Below, piece after piece: positions 49,057 through 56,487 of a DNA stretch of 64,000 nt (position 1 is the first letter of the stretch; each line of letters starts with the position of its first letter). The notes under the pieces are model-generated. The model was not told the DNA's origin, did no database searches, and worked only from the letters and a program-made list of their open reading frames with translations. Source of the DNA: Deltaproteobacteria bacterium (GTDB taxonomy: Bacteria; Myxococcota_A; UBA9042; DTJE01); NCBI GenBank assembly GCA_029547805.1, contig JAKPOP010000010.1, positions 583,675 to 647,674 on the forward strand, read 5' to 3'. The position numbers were made by a program, and so were the translations under genes.

Positions 49057-51222
49057 CTAGTTGGACTGCCGGAGGCGGTCGGCCTCCAGGACGCCCCGGA
49101 TGCGGCGGAGGCCCCGAAGGATGGCGTCCAGTTGCCGCTGGTCCTCCACCTGGAGGACCATCCGGATCTCGACCCGCCGGTCCCCCAGGTCCCGGGTCAG
49201 GATGCTGGCGATGTTGGACTGGTGGTCGCTGATCTCCCGGGTCACCTTGGCCAGCAGCCCCGGCTGGTCCTCGACCACGCAGGCCACCGGCACGTCGAAG
49301 ACCCCCGCCGACCGCTGCACCCAGTGGGCGTCCAGCAGGCGGTCCGGGTCCACCGTGCGGGCCGTCGGGCAGGCCCGCTGGTGCACCGTGACGCCCCGGC
49401 CCCGGGTCACGAAGGCCACGATGTCGTCGCCGGGGATCGGGTTGCAGCACCGGGCCAGGTGCAGCATCATGTCCTCGATGCCGTCCACGGCGATCCCCGA
49501 GTCCCGCTTCCGGAACACCTCCCGCAGGCGCCCCGGGTCCTTCGGGGCCTCGGGACCCGGCAGGGGGGCCGGGACCGCCTCGGGGAACAGGAAGGCCGCC
49601 ACGTCCCGGGCCGACACCTTCTGGATCCCCACCAGCCGGAAGAGGTCCTCCAGCGACGAGGCATGGAACCGCCCGAACAGGCGCCGCCGGTCCTCCTCCT
49701 TCTCCTCCTCGAGGCGCTTCAGGGACCCGCCGACCCGCTTCAGTTCCTTCTCGATCCACTGGCGCCCGACCTCCGTGGCCCGGGCCCGCTCCTCGGCCTG
49801 GAACCACTGCCGGACCTTCGACTGGGCGCGGCTCGTCTTGAGGAAGTTCAGCCAGTCCCGCTTCGGGTGACTGGTCTTCGAGGTCATCACCTCCACGAGG
49901 TCGCCCGATTGGAGCGGGGTGTTCAGGGGCACCAGCCGCCCGTTCACCTTGGTCCCGACGCAGGAGTGGCCCACCTCGGTGTGGATCTCGTAGGCGAAGT
50001 CCAGCGCCGTGGCCCCCGCCGGCAGCACCCGGAGGTCGCCCCGGGGCGTGAAGGCGAAGACCTCGTCGGTGAACAGGTTGCCCTGGATGCCCTCCACCAG
50101 GTCCTGGGGGCTCTGGACCTCCTGGACGAAGTCGATCAACTGCTTGAGCCAGTTGAAACGCTGCTGGTCCCGGGCCTGGACCGACCCGCCCTCCTTGTAG
50201 GACCAGTGGGCGGCGATGCCGGCCTCGGCGACCCGGTGCATCTCCCAGGTGCGGATCTGGATCTCCATCGGCTCCTCCAGGGGCCCGAACACCGTGGTGT
50301 GGAGGCTCCGGTAGCCATTCGCCTTCGGCAGGTTGATGAAGTCCTTGAACCGCGAGGGGATCGGGGTCCAGCGGTTGTGGATCAGGCCCAGGACCTGCCA
50401 GCAGTCGGGGACCGTCTGGACGATGACCCGAAAGGCCACGAAGTCATAGACCTTCTCCAGGGGGATGCCCTGGACGCGCATCTTGCGGTAGAGGCCGTAG
50501 AGGTTCTTGGGCCGGCCGAAGACCTCGTACCCTGCCAGATGATCCCCGTCGCAGAGTTCCCGGATCGTCCGCTGCACCTCGGCGATGAAGTCAGCCCGCT
50601 CCTTCAGCCGGGCCTCGGCGGCCGCCTTCAGGGACTCGTAGTCCTCGGGCTCCAGATGCCGGAAGGCCAGGTCCTCCAGTTCGGTGCGGATCCGCGACAT
50701 GCCCAGGCGCTCGGCCAGGGGGGCGTAGATCCGCCGGGTCTCCTCGGACACCTCCCGCCGGACCTCCTCCGGGAGCACCTCCAGGTCCCGCATGTTGTGG
50801 AGGCGGTCGCAGAGCTTCACCAGCAGCACCCGGACGTCCCGGGACATCGCCACCAGCATCTTCTTGAAGTGCTCCGCCTGGGTCTCCTGGCGGGAGGTGA
50901 AGCGGTAGCGCTGCAGTTTGCCCAGGCCGTCCACGATGGTCCCGATCTCCCGGCCGAAGCGCTCTTCGATCCGGGCGGCCTCGTCGGGGCTCTCCTCCGG
51001 GACCTCGTGGAGCAGGGCGGCGCAGACGCTCGGGACGTCCAGGCGCAGGTCCACCACCAGGTGGGCGACGGCCAGCAGGTGGTCGGTCCGGGGGGCCCCG
51101 GAGACGCGCCGCTGGTCCCCGTGGACCCGCCGGGCGACCTCCCAGGCCGCCTCCACCGGGGCCAGATCGGCCTGGGGCTGGTGTTCCAGGATGCGGGTGC
51201 GGAGGCTCTCCAGGTCAGCCAC
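49057..51222 (-). CDS. RelA/SpoT (p)ppGpp synthetase with altered hydrolase residues
   Basis: 721 residues from GTG 51222. Domains in order: HD-type hydrolase (about 25-175), synthetase (about 215-370; RPKNLYGLYRKM, RFKDFINLPKANGYRSLHTTV and EIQIRTWEMHRVAEAG), TGS (DEVFAFTPRGDLRVLP), zinc-finger/CC domain (CCNPIPGDD, HQRACP) and ACT. The synthetase has the RFKD (RxKD) form seen in bifunctional enzymes. The hydrolase keeps the first His (DHLLAVA) and LCDRLHNM, but the HD pair is His72-Glu73, and the ED pair is Glu76-Glu77. Both changes are conservative Asp-to-Glu. Hydrolysis of (p)ppGpp may be weak or absent. It makes the stringent-response alarmone in the cytoplasm. Confidence 0.9.
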   Translation of the reverse strand: MADLESLRTRILEHQPQADLAPVEAAWEVARRVHGDQRRVSGAPRTDHLLAVAHLVVDLRLDVPSVCAALLHEVPEESPDEAARIEERFGREIGTIVDGLGKLQRYRFTSRQETQAEHFKKMLVAMSRDVRVLLVKLCDRLHNMRDLEVLPEEVRREVSEETRRIYAPLAERLGMSRIRTELEDLAFRHLEPEDYESLKAAAEARLKERADFIAEVQRTIRELCDGDHLAGYEVFGRPKNLYGLYRKMRVQGIPLEKVYDFVAFRVIVQTVPDCWQVLGLIHNRWTPIPSRFKDFINLPKANGYRSLHTTVFGPLEEPMEIQIRTWEMHRVAEAGIAAHWSYKEGGSVQARDQQRFNWLKQLIDFVQEVQSPQDLVEGIQGNLFTDEVFAFTPRGDLRVLPAGATALDFAYEIHTEVGHSCVGTKVNGRLVPLNTPLQSGDLVEVMTSKTSHPKRDWLNFLKTSRAQSKVRQWFQAEERARATEVGRQWIEKELKRVGGSLKRLEEEKEEDRRRLFGRFHASSLEDLFRLVGIQKVSARDVAAFLFPEAVPAPLPGPEAPKDPGRLREVFRKRDSGIAVDGIEDMMLHLARCCNPIPGDDIVAFVTRGRGVTVHQRACPTARTVDPDRLLDAHWVQRSAGVFDVPVACVVEDQPGLLAKVTREISDHQSNIASILTRDLGDRRVEIRMVLQVEDQRQLDAILRGLRRIRGVLEADRLRQSN

Positions 51223-51337
51223 GGGTGCCCTTCCTCCAGGAGTCCTGGGCCAAAGGATGGGGCATTTCGGCGGACCTGTCACCGGGAGGCGACGGACCGC
51301 GGCGCCCCGTGCGGCCCCCGGGTCGGGCTCGGGACAG

Positions 51338-52930
51338 TCAGTACATGGCCTTGCGCCAGTCCCGGCGAGTCAGCAGTCCCCGGACCAGGGCCGGGGCCCG
51401 GGTCAGGTCCAGGAAGGTGTCCACCACCCGCTGCTGGAGTTCGAAGACCTCCCGGGTGTAGGGGAACCACCAGAGACGGCGCTTCATGAAGGACGGGGAC
51501 CGGTCCTCGTTGATGTGGTGGGGATAGACGAACTCCAGCAGCCCCTCGTCGCTGTGGCTCCGGCCGATCCCCGACTCCCGGACGCCCTGCCAGGGGGTCT
51601 CGACGACGCCGTAGGTGTACACCGCGTCGTTGATCGTGATCGTGCCGGCCTGGAGGCGCCGGGCCAGCCGGACCCCCCGCTGGCGGTCCCGGGTCCACAC
51701 CGACGCGCAGAGGCCGTAGGGGGAGTCGTTGGCGAGCCGGATCGCCTCCTCCTCGTCGTCGAAGGGCATCAGGGGCAGCAGGGGCCCGAAGGTCTCCTCG
51801 ACCATCGTCTTCATCGTGTGGTTCGCGTCGGCCAGCACCGTCGGCTCGTAGAACCACCCCCGGTCCAGGTGGGGCGGACGGCGACCCCCGGCCAGCACCC
51901 GGGCCCCCTTCTCGACGGCGTCCCGGACGTGGTCCTCGACGGTCTCCATCTGCTCGGCGTTGGCCAGGGGCCCGATCTCGGCGTCGTATTCCCGGTCCTT
52001 GCCCACCCGGAGGGCCTTCACCCGGTCGGCCACCATCTGGCAGAAGCGGTCATAGACCGGCCGGGCCACGTAGACCCGCTCGACGCTCGCGCAGACCTGC
52101 CCGCAGTTCGTCAGGGCGCCCCAGACGACACCGTTGGCGGCCAGTTCCAGGTCCGCGTCGGCGCAGACGATGGCCGGGTCCTTGCCCCCCAGTTCCATCA
52201 CGGTCGGAATGAAGTTCCGGGCGCAGACCGCCTGGATCTTGCGCCCCACCTCCGTGCTGCCGGTGAAGACCACCTTCCGGACCGGCGGGGAGAAGAGGGT
52301 GTCCCCCATCGCGGACCCCGAGGCCACCACGGTGTTCATCACGCCGGGGGGCAATTCCCCGCCCTCGGTGATCATGCGGTGGATCCAGAGGCCGATCAGG
52401 GCCGTGTCCGAGGCGGGCTTGAAGACCACCGTGTTTCCGGCCAGCAGCGCAAAGAGGATCCCCGAGGCGGGGATCGCGAAGGGATAGTTCCAGGGCGAGA
52501 CCACCGTCACGACGCCCAGGGGACGATAGTGATAGTGGGAGGCCTTGGTCATTCGGAGATAGGGGTTGCCCAGCGGGATGGGCCGGTCGGCCAGGATCGA
52601 CGGCGCCTTCCGGGCGTACTTGGTGATGAGGTCACAGACCACGAAGACCTCGGACATGAGGGCCTCGCTGCGAGGCTTGCCGTTTTCCCGGCTGATCAGG
52701 TCGCAGGCCTCCTGGAGGTGGGCCAGCAGCCAGTCCCGGGCCTTCAGCAGGTGGGCCGCCCGCTCCTCCACCGATCGGGCCGACCAGCCCGGGAAGGCCT
52801 CCTCCGCCTGCTGCACGGCCCGCTTCACGTCGTCGGGGCCGGCCAGGGGCACCCGCCCGATCTCCTCCCAGGTGGCCGGGTCGATGCTGACCAGGACCGT
52901 CTTGTCCGGGTGATCCGTCTTGCGAGCCAT
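51338..52930 (-). CDS. NAD(P)-dependent aldehyde dehydrogenase
   Basis: 530 residues from ATG 52930 (GGAGGA upstream). SPWNYPFAIPASGILFALLAGN, FKPASDTALIG, VFTGSTEVGR, MELGGKDPAIV (Glu general base) and NCGQVCASVERVYV (catalytic Cys) are the aldehyde dehydrogenase core. The last 30 residues form a longer hydrophobic/charged tail than typical (RRLWWFPYTREVF), as in some succinate-semialdehyde or long-chain aldehyde dehydrogenases. Oxidises an aldehyde to acid with NAD(P)+. A palindromic operator and a promoter precede it. No alcohol dehydrogenase or regulator is adjacent. Confidence 0.9.
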   Translation of the reverse strand: MARKTDHPDKTVLVSIDPATWEEIGRVPLAGPDDVKRAVQQAEEAFPGWSARSVEERAAHLLKARDWLLAHLQEACDLISRENGKPRSEALMSEVFVVCDLITKYARKAPSILADRPIPLGNPYLRMTKASHYHYRPLGVVTVVSPWNYPFAIPASGILFALLAGNTVVFKPASDTALIGLWIHRMITEGGELPPGVMNTVVASGSAMGDTLFSPPVRKVVFTGSTEVGRKIQAVCARNFIPTVMELGGKDPAIVCADADLELAANGVVWGALTNCGQVCASVERVYVARPVYDRFCQMVADRVKALRVGKDREYDAEIGPLANAEQMETVEDHVRDAVEKGARVLAGGRRPPHLDRGWFYEPTVLADANHTMKTMVEETFGPLLPLMPFDDEEEAIRLANDSPYGLCASVWTRDRQRGVRLARRLQAGTITINDAVYTYGVVETPWQGVRESGIGRSHSDEGLLEFVYPHHINEDRSPSFMKRRLWWFPYTREVFELQQRVVDTFLDLTRAPALVRGLLTRRDWRKAMY

Positions 52931-52957
52931 GAGGGTCCTCCAGGAAACAGACGGGGC

Positions 52958-52986
52958 AGCATGACGCGCCGCAGAACGATTGTCAA
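52958..52986 (-). promoter_or_regulatory. Putative promoter of the aldehyde dehydrogenase gene
   Basis: Minus strand: TTGACA (52986-52981), 17-nt spacer, CATGCT (52963-52958). Start near 52951. The -35 box is perfect; the -10 box is weaker. Confidence 0.55.
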
Positions 52987-52989
52987 TAC

Positions 52990-53015
52990 CCAAACGGACT
53001 GGCAAGTCCGTTTGG
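52990..53015. promoter_or_regulatory. 26-bp perfect palindrome, likely TetR-type operator
   Basis: CCAAACGGACT (52990-53000) and AGTCCGTTTGG (53005-53015) are exact inverted copies around GGCA. It abuts the -35 box of the aldehyde dehydrogenase promoter by 3 bp. Arms of the AAACGGAC type are common in TetR-family operators. No TetR gene is in the window, so the regulator is unknown; activation from this upstream position is also possible. Confidence 0.55.
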
Positions 53016-53128
53016 TTGCGTCGGGCCCGGTGGAACGAGGCCCGCTTCCCCGATGGTCCCGACCGCGAATCACGCGCAAGGGAGACTTTGTCACCCAGGA
53101 AATGGCGGCAGGTTTCCCGCCAAGAAGG

Positions 53129-53134
53129 TAGAAT
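53129..53134 (+). promoter_or_regulatory. TAGAAT box giving a probable leaderless transcript
   Basis: TAGAAT ends 6 nt before the ATG at 53141. The sequence TAGAATGC-N4-ATGAA is nearly the same as at 39077. There is no Shine-Dalgarno site and no -35 box. Confidence 0.45.
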
Positions 53135-53140
53135 GCCGCC

Positions 53141-54502
53141 ATGAAGGTTCCGGGGACGCCACCGGCCATCATCGGGGTCACGCAGCGCTGCAACCAGCGG
53201 TGCGTCTTCTGCCTGGACGCGGACCGCCGGGGGGAGAGCGACCCGTCCCTGGAGTCGCTGCTGGCGGACTTCGACACGCTGGCCCGGCGGGGGGTCCGGG
53301 AGGCGGTGCTCATGACCGGAGAGTCGGTCCTCCGACCCGACTTCCCGGAGATCCTGAAAGGCCTGGAGGCCCGGGGAATCCGTCCCACGCTGACGACCAA
53401 CGGAACCCTGCTGGCCGACGAGCGGCGCCTGGAGCGTCTCGTGGCGCTGGGCCTGCGGCACTACAACGTGAGCGTTCATGCGGTGGACGAGGACCTGGCA
53501 GGTCGCATCAGCGGACGGGCCTGGACCTGGCCCCGGCAGCGTCAGGCGCTGGCCAACCTGGACCAGGCCGCCCGCCGGGGGGAGATCGATGCGGTCTATA
53601 CCAAGACGGTGCTGGTGCGCCTGAACCTGGGCGTCGTCCACGAGGTCGTGCGGGTGCTGGGGGAGATGCTGTCCCACGTCCGGGAACTGACCCTGGGGGT
53701 CAAGCAGGCGGTCCCCGTCCGGGCGGCCCACAGGGAGTTGCTGGTCCCGCTGGACCAGGTCGGGGGCGCCCTGGGCATGGCCGCCGCCGAGGCCGACCGC
53801 CTGACCCGGGTGCTGCTGCTCGATGGCTTTCCCCTCTGTGCCCTGCCGGGCCTCGAGGACCGATCCCGGGAACTCCAGGACCTGGCCCGGGGCCGGACCT
53901 ACATCGAGGTGGAGGGGAGGTCCGCCGAGGCCGACCCCTCCCTCTGGCCCATGGCGCGGAAGTCGGAGGCATGCCGGGGGTGCCCGCTGGACCCCATCTG
54001 CCCCGGGGTCCATGGAGCCGTGATCCATGCCACCGGCGGGCCCCTTCGGGCCTCCCGCCAGGACCCGGAGAGGCTGTTGCGGCAGGCCTGGGAACGGGCC
54101 TACCCCCCCATCGACGGCCCCTGCCCGTCCCTGGAGGACTGTCGCCGGTGGACCCGGTCACCAACCCTGGAGGAGGCCCCCATCGGACCGGAGGGGGTCG
54201 GGGAGGACCCGGTGCTCCGGGTCCTGGCGGAGCTGCTGCAGCGAAAGGGACGCGTGGGAGACCTGCGGGTCGGCCCGATCCGGCTGACCGGTGACCGGAT
54301 GGAGGGACATCTGGTCAACGGCGGGGGCGAGATGACCTTCTGGATCGGGGCCCGAGGGGGCCCTGGAGAGGCCTTCCTGGAGACGGAGACCCATCGCCTG
54401 GGCTACCTGGAGTGCTCGCTGCCCGATCCAGGCCCCTCCCTCCGGATGCTGGGAGAGGTCCTCCGCCGCATGGAAGAACGGCTGGCCCCGATCCCGTCCT
54501 GA
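53141..54502 (+). CDS. Radical SAM protein with C-terminal Cys cluster
   Basis: 453 residues. The [4Fe-4S]-SAM motif is CNQRCVFC near residues 17-24. A GE motif (MTGESVL, replacing GGEP) and TTNGTLL follow as in peptide-modifying and MoaA-like radical SAM enzymes. A SPASM-like Cys group is near residues 275-290 (ACRGCPLDPICPGVHG). The last 130 residues are a separate small domain ending in a helix (RMLGEVLRRMEERL). No precursor peptide gene was found beside it. Likely a peptide- or cofactor-modifying enzyme; substrate unknown. Confidence 0.82.
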   Translation: MKVPGTPPAIIGVTQRCNQRCVFCLDADRRGESDPSLESLLADFDTLARRGVREAVLMTGESVLRPDFPEILKGLEARGIRPTLTTNGTLLADERRLERLVALGLRHYNVSVHAVDEDLAGRISGRAWTWPRQRQALANLDQAARRGEIDAVYTKTVLVRLNLGVVHEVVRVLGEMLSHVRELTLGVKQAVPVRAAHRELLVPLDQVGGALGMAAAEADRLTRVLLLDGFPLCALPGLEDRSRELQDLARGRTYIEVEGRSAEADPSLWPMARKSEACRGCPLDPICPGVHGAVIHATGGPLRASRQDPERLLRQAWERAYPPIDGPCPSLEDCRRWTRSPTLEEAPIGPEGVGEDPVLRVLAELLQRKGRVGDLRVGPIRLTGDRMEGHLVNGGGEMTFWIGARGGPGEAFLETETHRLGYLECSLPDPGPSLRMLGEVLRRMEERLAPIPS

Positions 54503-54526
54503 GAATCCTGCACCGCTCCGAGTGGC

Positions 54527-56290
54527 CTACCGGCCCCAGGAGGTCGGGTCCAGGACCTGATCGCAGTCGGCCACGGGCACCCCGGCGGGGTTGCGGAACG
54601 GGGAGGCGCAGTACTCCAGCAGGGTCGTGAAGTCCTCGATGCGCAAGGCCTCGGGGATCGACCGGGGGTGAAACCCGTCCCGGAAGGAATAGACGCCGTC
54701 GGGGACCTCGGGGGACCAGAGGTCCCACCGGGGAAAGGTGTCGTAGTAGGCCACCGCCTGCCGGTGAAACCGCTGGATCAGGCGGACCTCGGAGGCCGTC
54801 AGGGGCAGCCCCAGGGCAGCCCCCCGGAGCAGCCACATCGCGATGTCCCGGGGGAAGGAGGGGTCCTGGAGGCCCGGCTCCCCGGAGGCGGGGTCCTGGT
54901 AGCGTTCCAGCCGCGTGGCGAGTCCCAGCAGCAGGTCCCGGGCGATGCGCGGATGGTCCGTGACCAGCGCCCAGTGAATCGCCGCCAGATGGAAGTGGAC
55001 GATGATGTCGTAGTTGAAGTAGTGCCCTGCCGCCGCGAAGTCGTCGTACAGGCTCCCCTGTCCCGAGCCGCAGTCCTGGTCGTGGGGGTCGCCATCGGCC
55101 ATCAGGGCCGTGGCCAGCCGGGCATCGCACTCGGCGTCGGGGATCAGGTCCACGTAGTCCACGAAGGACGCGAGGTCCTGCCCCGGAGGCACCAGCACGT
55201 TGCCGTCCGCGTCCTTGGTGCGGATCTTCCATCCCGAATCGACGATGTCCCGGGCGGACCTCCGCAGCAGGTCCAGGGCCTCCCGGGCCGAGGCCTGGAG
55301 GGCCGGGTCGGTGGAGTCCTCGACGGTGTACATCAGCCAGGCGGCGGCACGCCACAGGTAGGGCAGGTCGTCCTTGCTGCGCTTGTTGGTGACCCAGACG
55401 TCGCCGTAGGTGGGGTTGTGGGGATAGTGGAACCGATCGGCGTTCCAGCCCACGTAGGGGAAGTACCACTGGTCGTACTCCACGACCTTCTTCTTCCCCG
55501 AAGGCAGCACGAACGCGTGGTTGCGCCCGATCACGTTCCGGGCCAGCAGCCAGTCCACCGGGTCGTCGGCATCCCGGACGAAGCCCTTCATGCAGGCCGT
55601 GAGGGACCGGGTGTACTGGTCCGCCAGATCGCCCATCGCCGGGTCCCTGGTGGCCCAGAATCCTGCCAGGGCCGAGGCCAGCACGATGCCGGTGGGCTCG
55701 GCGTTGTTGTGGCTGCCCCCGTCGGCGGCGCTGGCCCGGAAGGTCACCGTGTCGCCGGCCTTCTCGGCCACGAAGTCATGCCACCAGATCAGGTAGTCCG
55801 GGACCCCCGTGGAGGCATCCATGCCGGCGCTGGTCTCGGCGGCCCAGGTGAAGTAGTCGATCCGCTTCCAGGCCGCAGTCACCTGGCGGGTGACCTCGGC
55901 GGTCTCCTCCGGGGAAGGGGCCCCGTCACCGGGGTCCCGGGAAAGTCGGAAAGGAAGGGCCAGGGGCAATCCCCCGGGGGTCCTGGGGACCTCGACGGCG
56001 AAGGGGTCCTCGGGGGCGTCGCCCGGAACATCCGAGGCCAGGTCCTCAGTGGCGTCCTCCCAGGCCTCCGATCCCGGGTCCTCCCCGGCGCCCTCCCCGA
56101 GATCGACCGAAGAATCGTCCCCACCCACCGACGGGTCCGCGCCCGGGTCCGGGGCCTCCCCGTCGGGAACCGCCAGGTCCCCGGCAACGACCTCCGGGAC
56201 GTCGCCTGCGGACAGGTCCCGGGGCTCCTTCGAGGCCTCTCCGCAGGCCCAGCACCATCCCACCAGGGCAATCCACCACCACCGCAGCAT
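54527..56290 (-). CDS. Surface lipoprotein, paralogue of the 59.7-kb lipoprotein
   Basis: 587 residues from ATG 56290 (GGAAGGAGGG site), lipobox near GWCWAC. A DPG/ED-rich linker of about 100 residues precedes a large helical domain. Shared with the protein at 59727-61520: an N-terminal VTAAWKRIDYFTWA helix, a YLIWWHDFVAEKAGDTVTFR block, VTNKRSKDD, and an almost identical C-terminus LLEYCASPFRNPAG. Aromatic-rich, Trp/Tyr/His-laden sequence (HPHNPTYGDVWV-like) suggests a polysaccharide-active (alpha/alpha)-barrel, but no lyase or hydrolase residues are certain. Confidence 0.78.
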   Translation of the reverse strand: MLRWWWIALVGWCWACGEASKEPRDLSAGDVPEVVAGDLAVPDGEAPDPGADPSVGGDDSSVDLGEGAGEDPGSEAWEDATEDLASDVPGDAPEDPFAVEVPRTPGGLPLALPFRLSRDPGDGAPSPEETAEVTRQVTAAWKRIDYFTWAAETSAGMDASTGVPDYLIWWHDFVAEKAGDTVTFRASAADGGSHNNAEPTGIVLASALAGFWATRDPAMGDLADQYTRSLTACMKGFVRDADDPVDWLLARNVIGRNHAFVLPSGKKKVVEYDQWYFPYVGWNADRFHYPHNPTYGDVWVTNKRSKDDLPYLWRAAAWLMYTVEDSTDPALQASAREALDLLRRSARDIVDSGWKIRTKDADGNVLVPPGQDLASFVDYVDLIPDAECDARLATALMADGDPHDQDCGSGQGSLYDDFAAAGHYFNYDIIVHFHLAAIHWALVTDHPRIARDLLLGLATRLERYQDPASGEPGLQDPSFPRDIAMWLLRGAALGLPLTASEVRLIQRFHRQAVAYYDTFPRWDLWSPEVPDGVYSFRDGFHPRSIPEALRIEDFTTLLEYCASPFRNPAGVPVADCDQVLDPTSWGR

Positions 56291-56439
56291 CGGTCCCTCC
56301 TTCCGGGCCCCTGCCAAGGATGCCCGATGCCCTCCCCGGGAGTCCAGCGCGACATCGGGGCCTCCCGATGCCCGGCCCCGCAGATCCCAGGCTTCCGGCC
56401 TCTGGCCGGGATCCGGCGGGTTCCCCCGCCTTTCCGGTT

Positions 56440-56467
56440 CTGGCATTCGGGCCGGGTCTGCTAGCAT
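56440..56467 (+). promoter_or_regulatory. Putative promoter of the CoA-transferase-like gene
   Basis: CTGGCA (56440-56445), 16-nt spacer, TAGCAT (56462-56467), upstream of an excellent AGGAGGTGA ribosome site before the ATG at 56488. Confidence 0.45.
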
Positions 56468-56487
56468 CCCGTCCCCAGGAGGTGACC

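Noticed and set aside
53141-54502. RiPP biosynthetic cluster around the radical SAM gene
   Set aside because: No small precursor peptide or transporter gene lies within several kb on either side; the neighbours are an aldehyde dehydrogenase and a lipoprotein.
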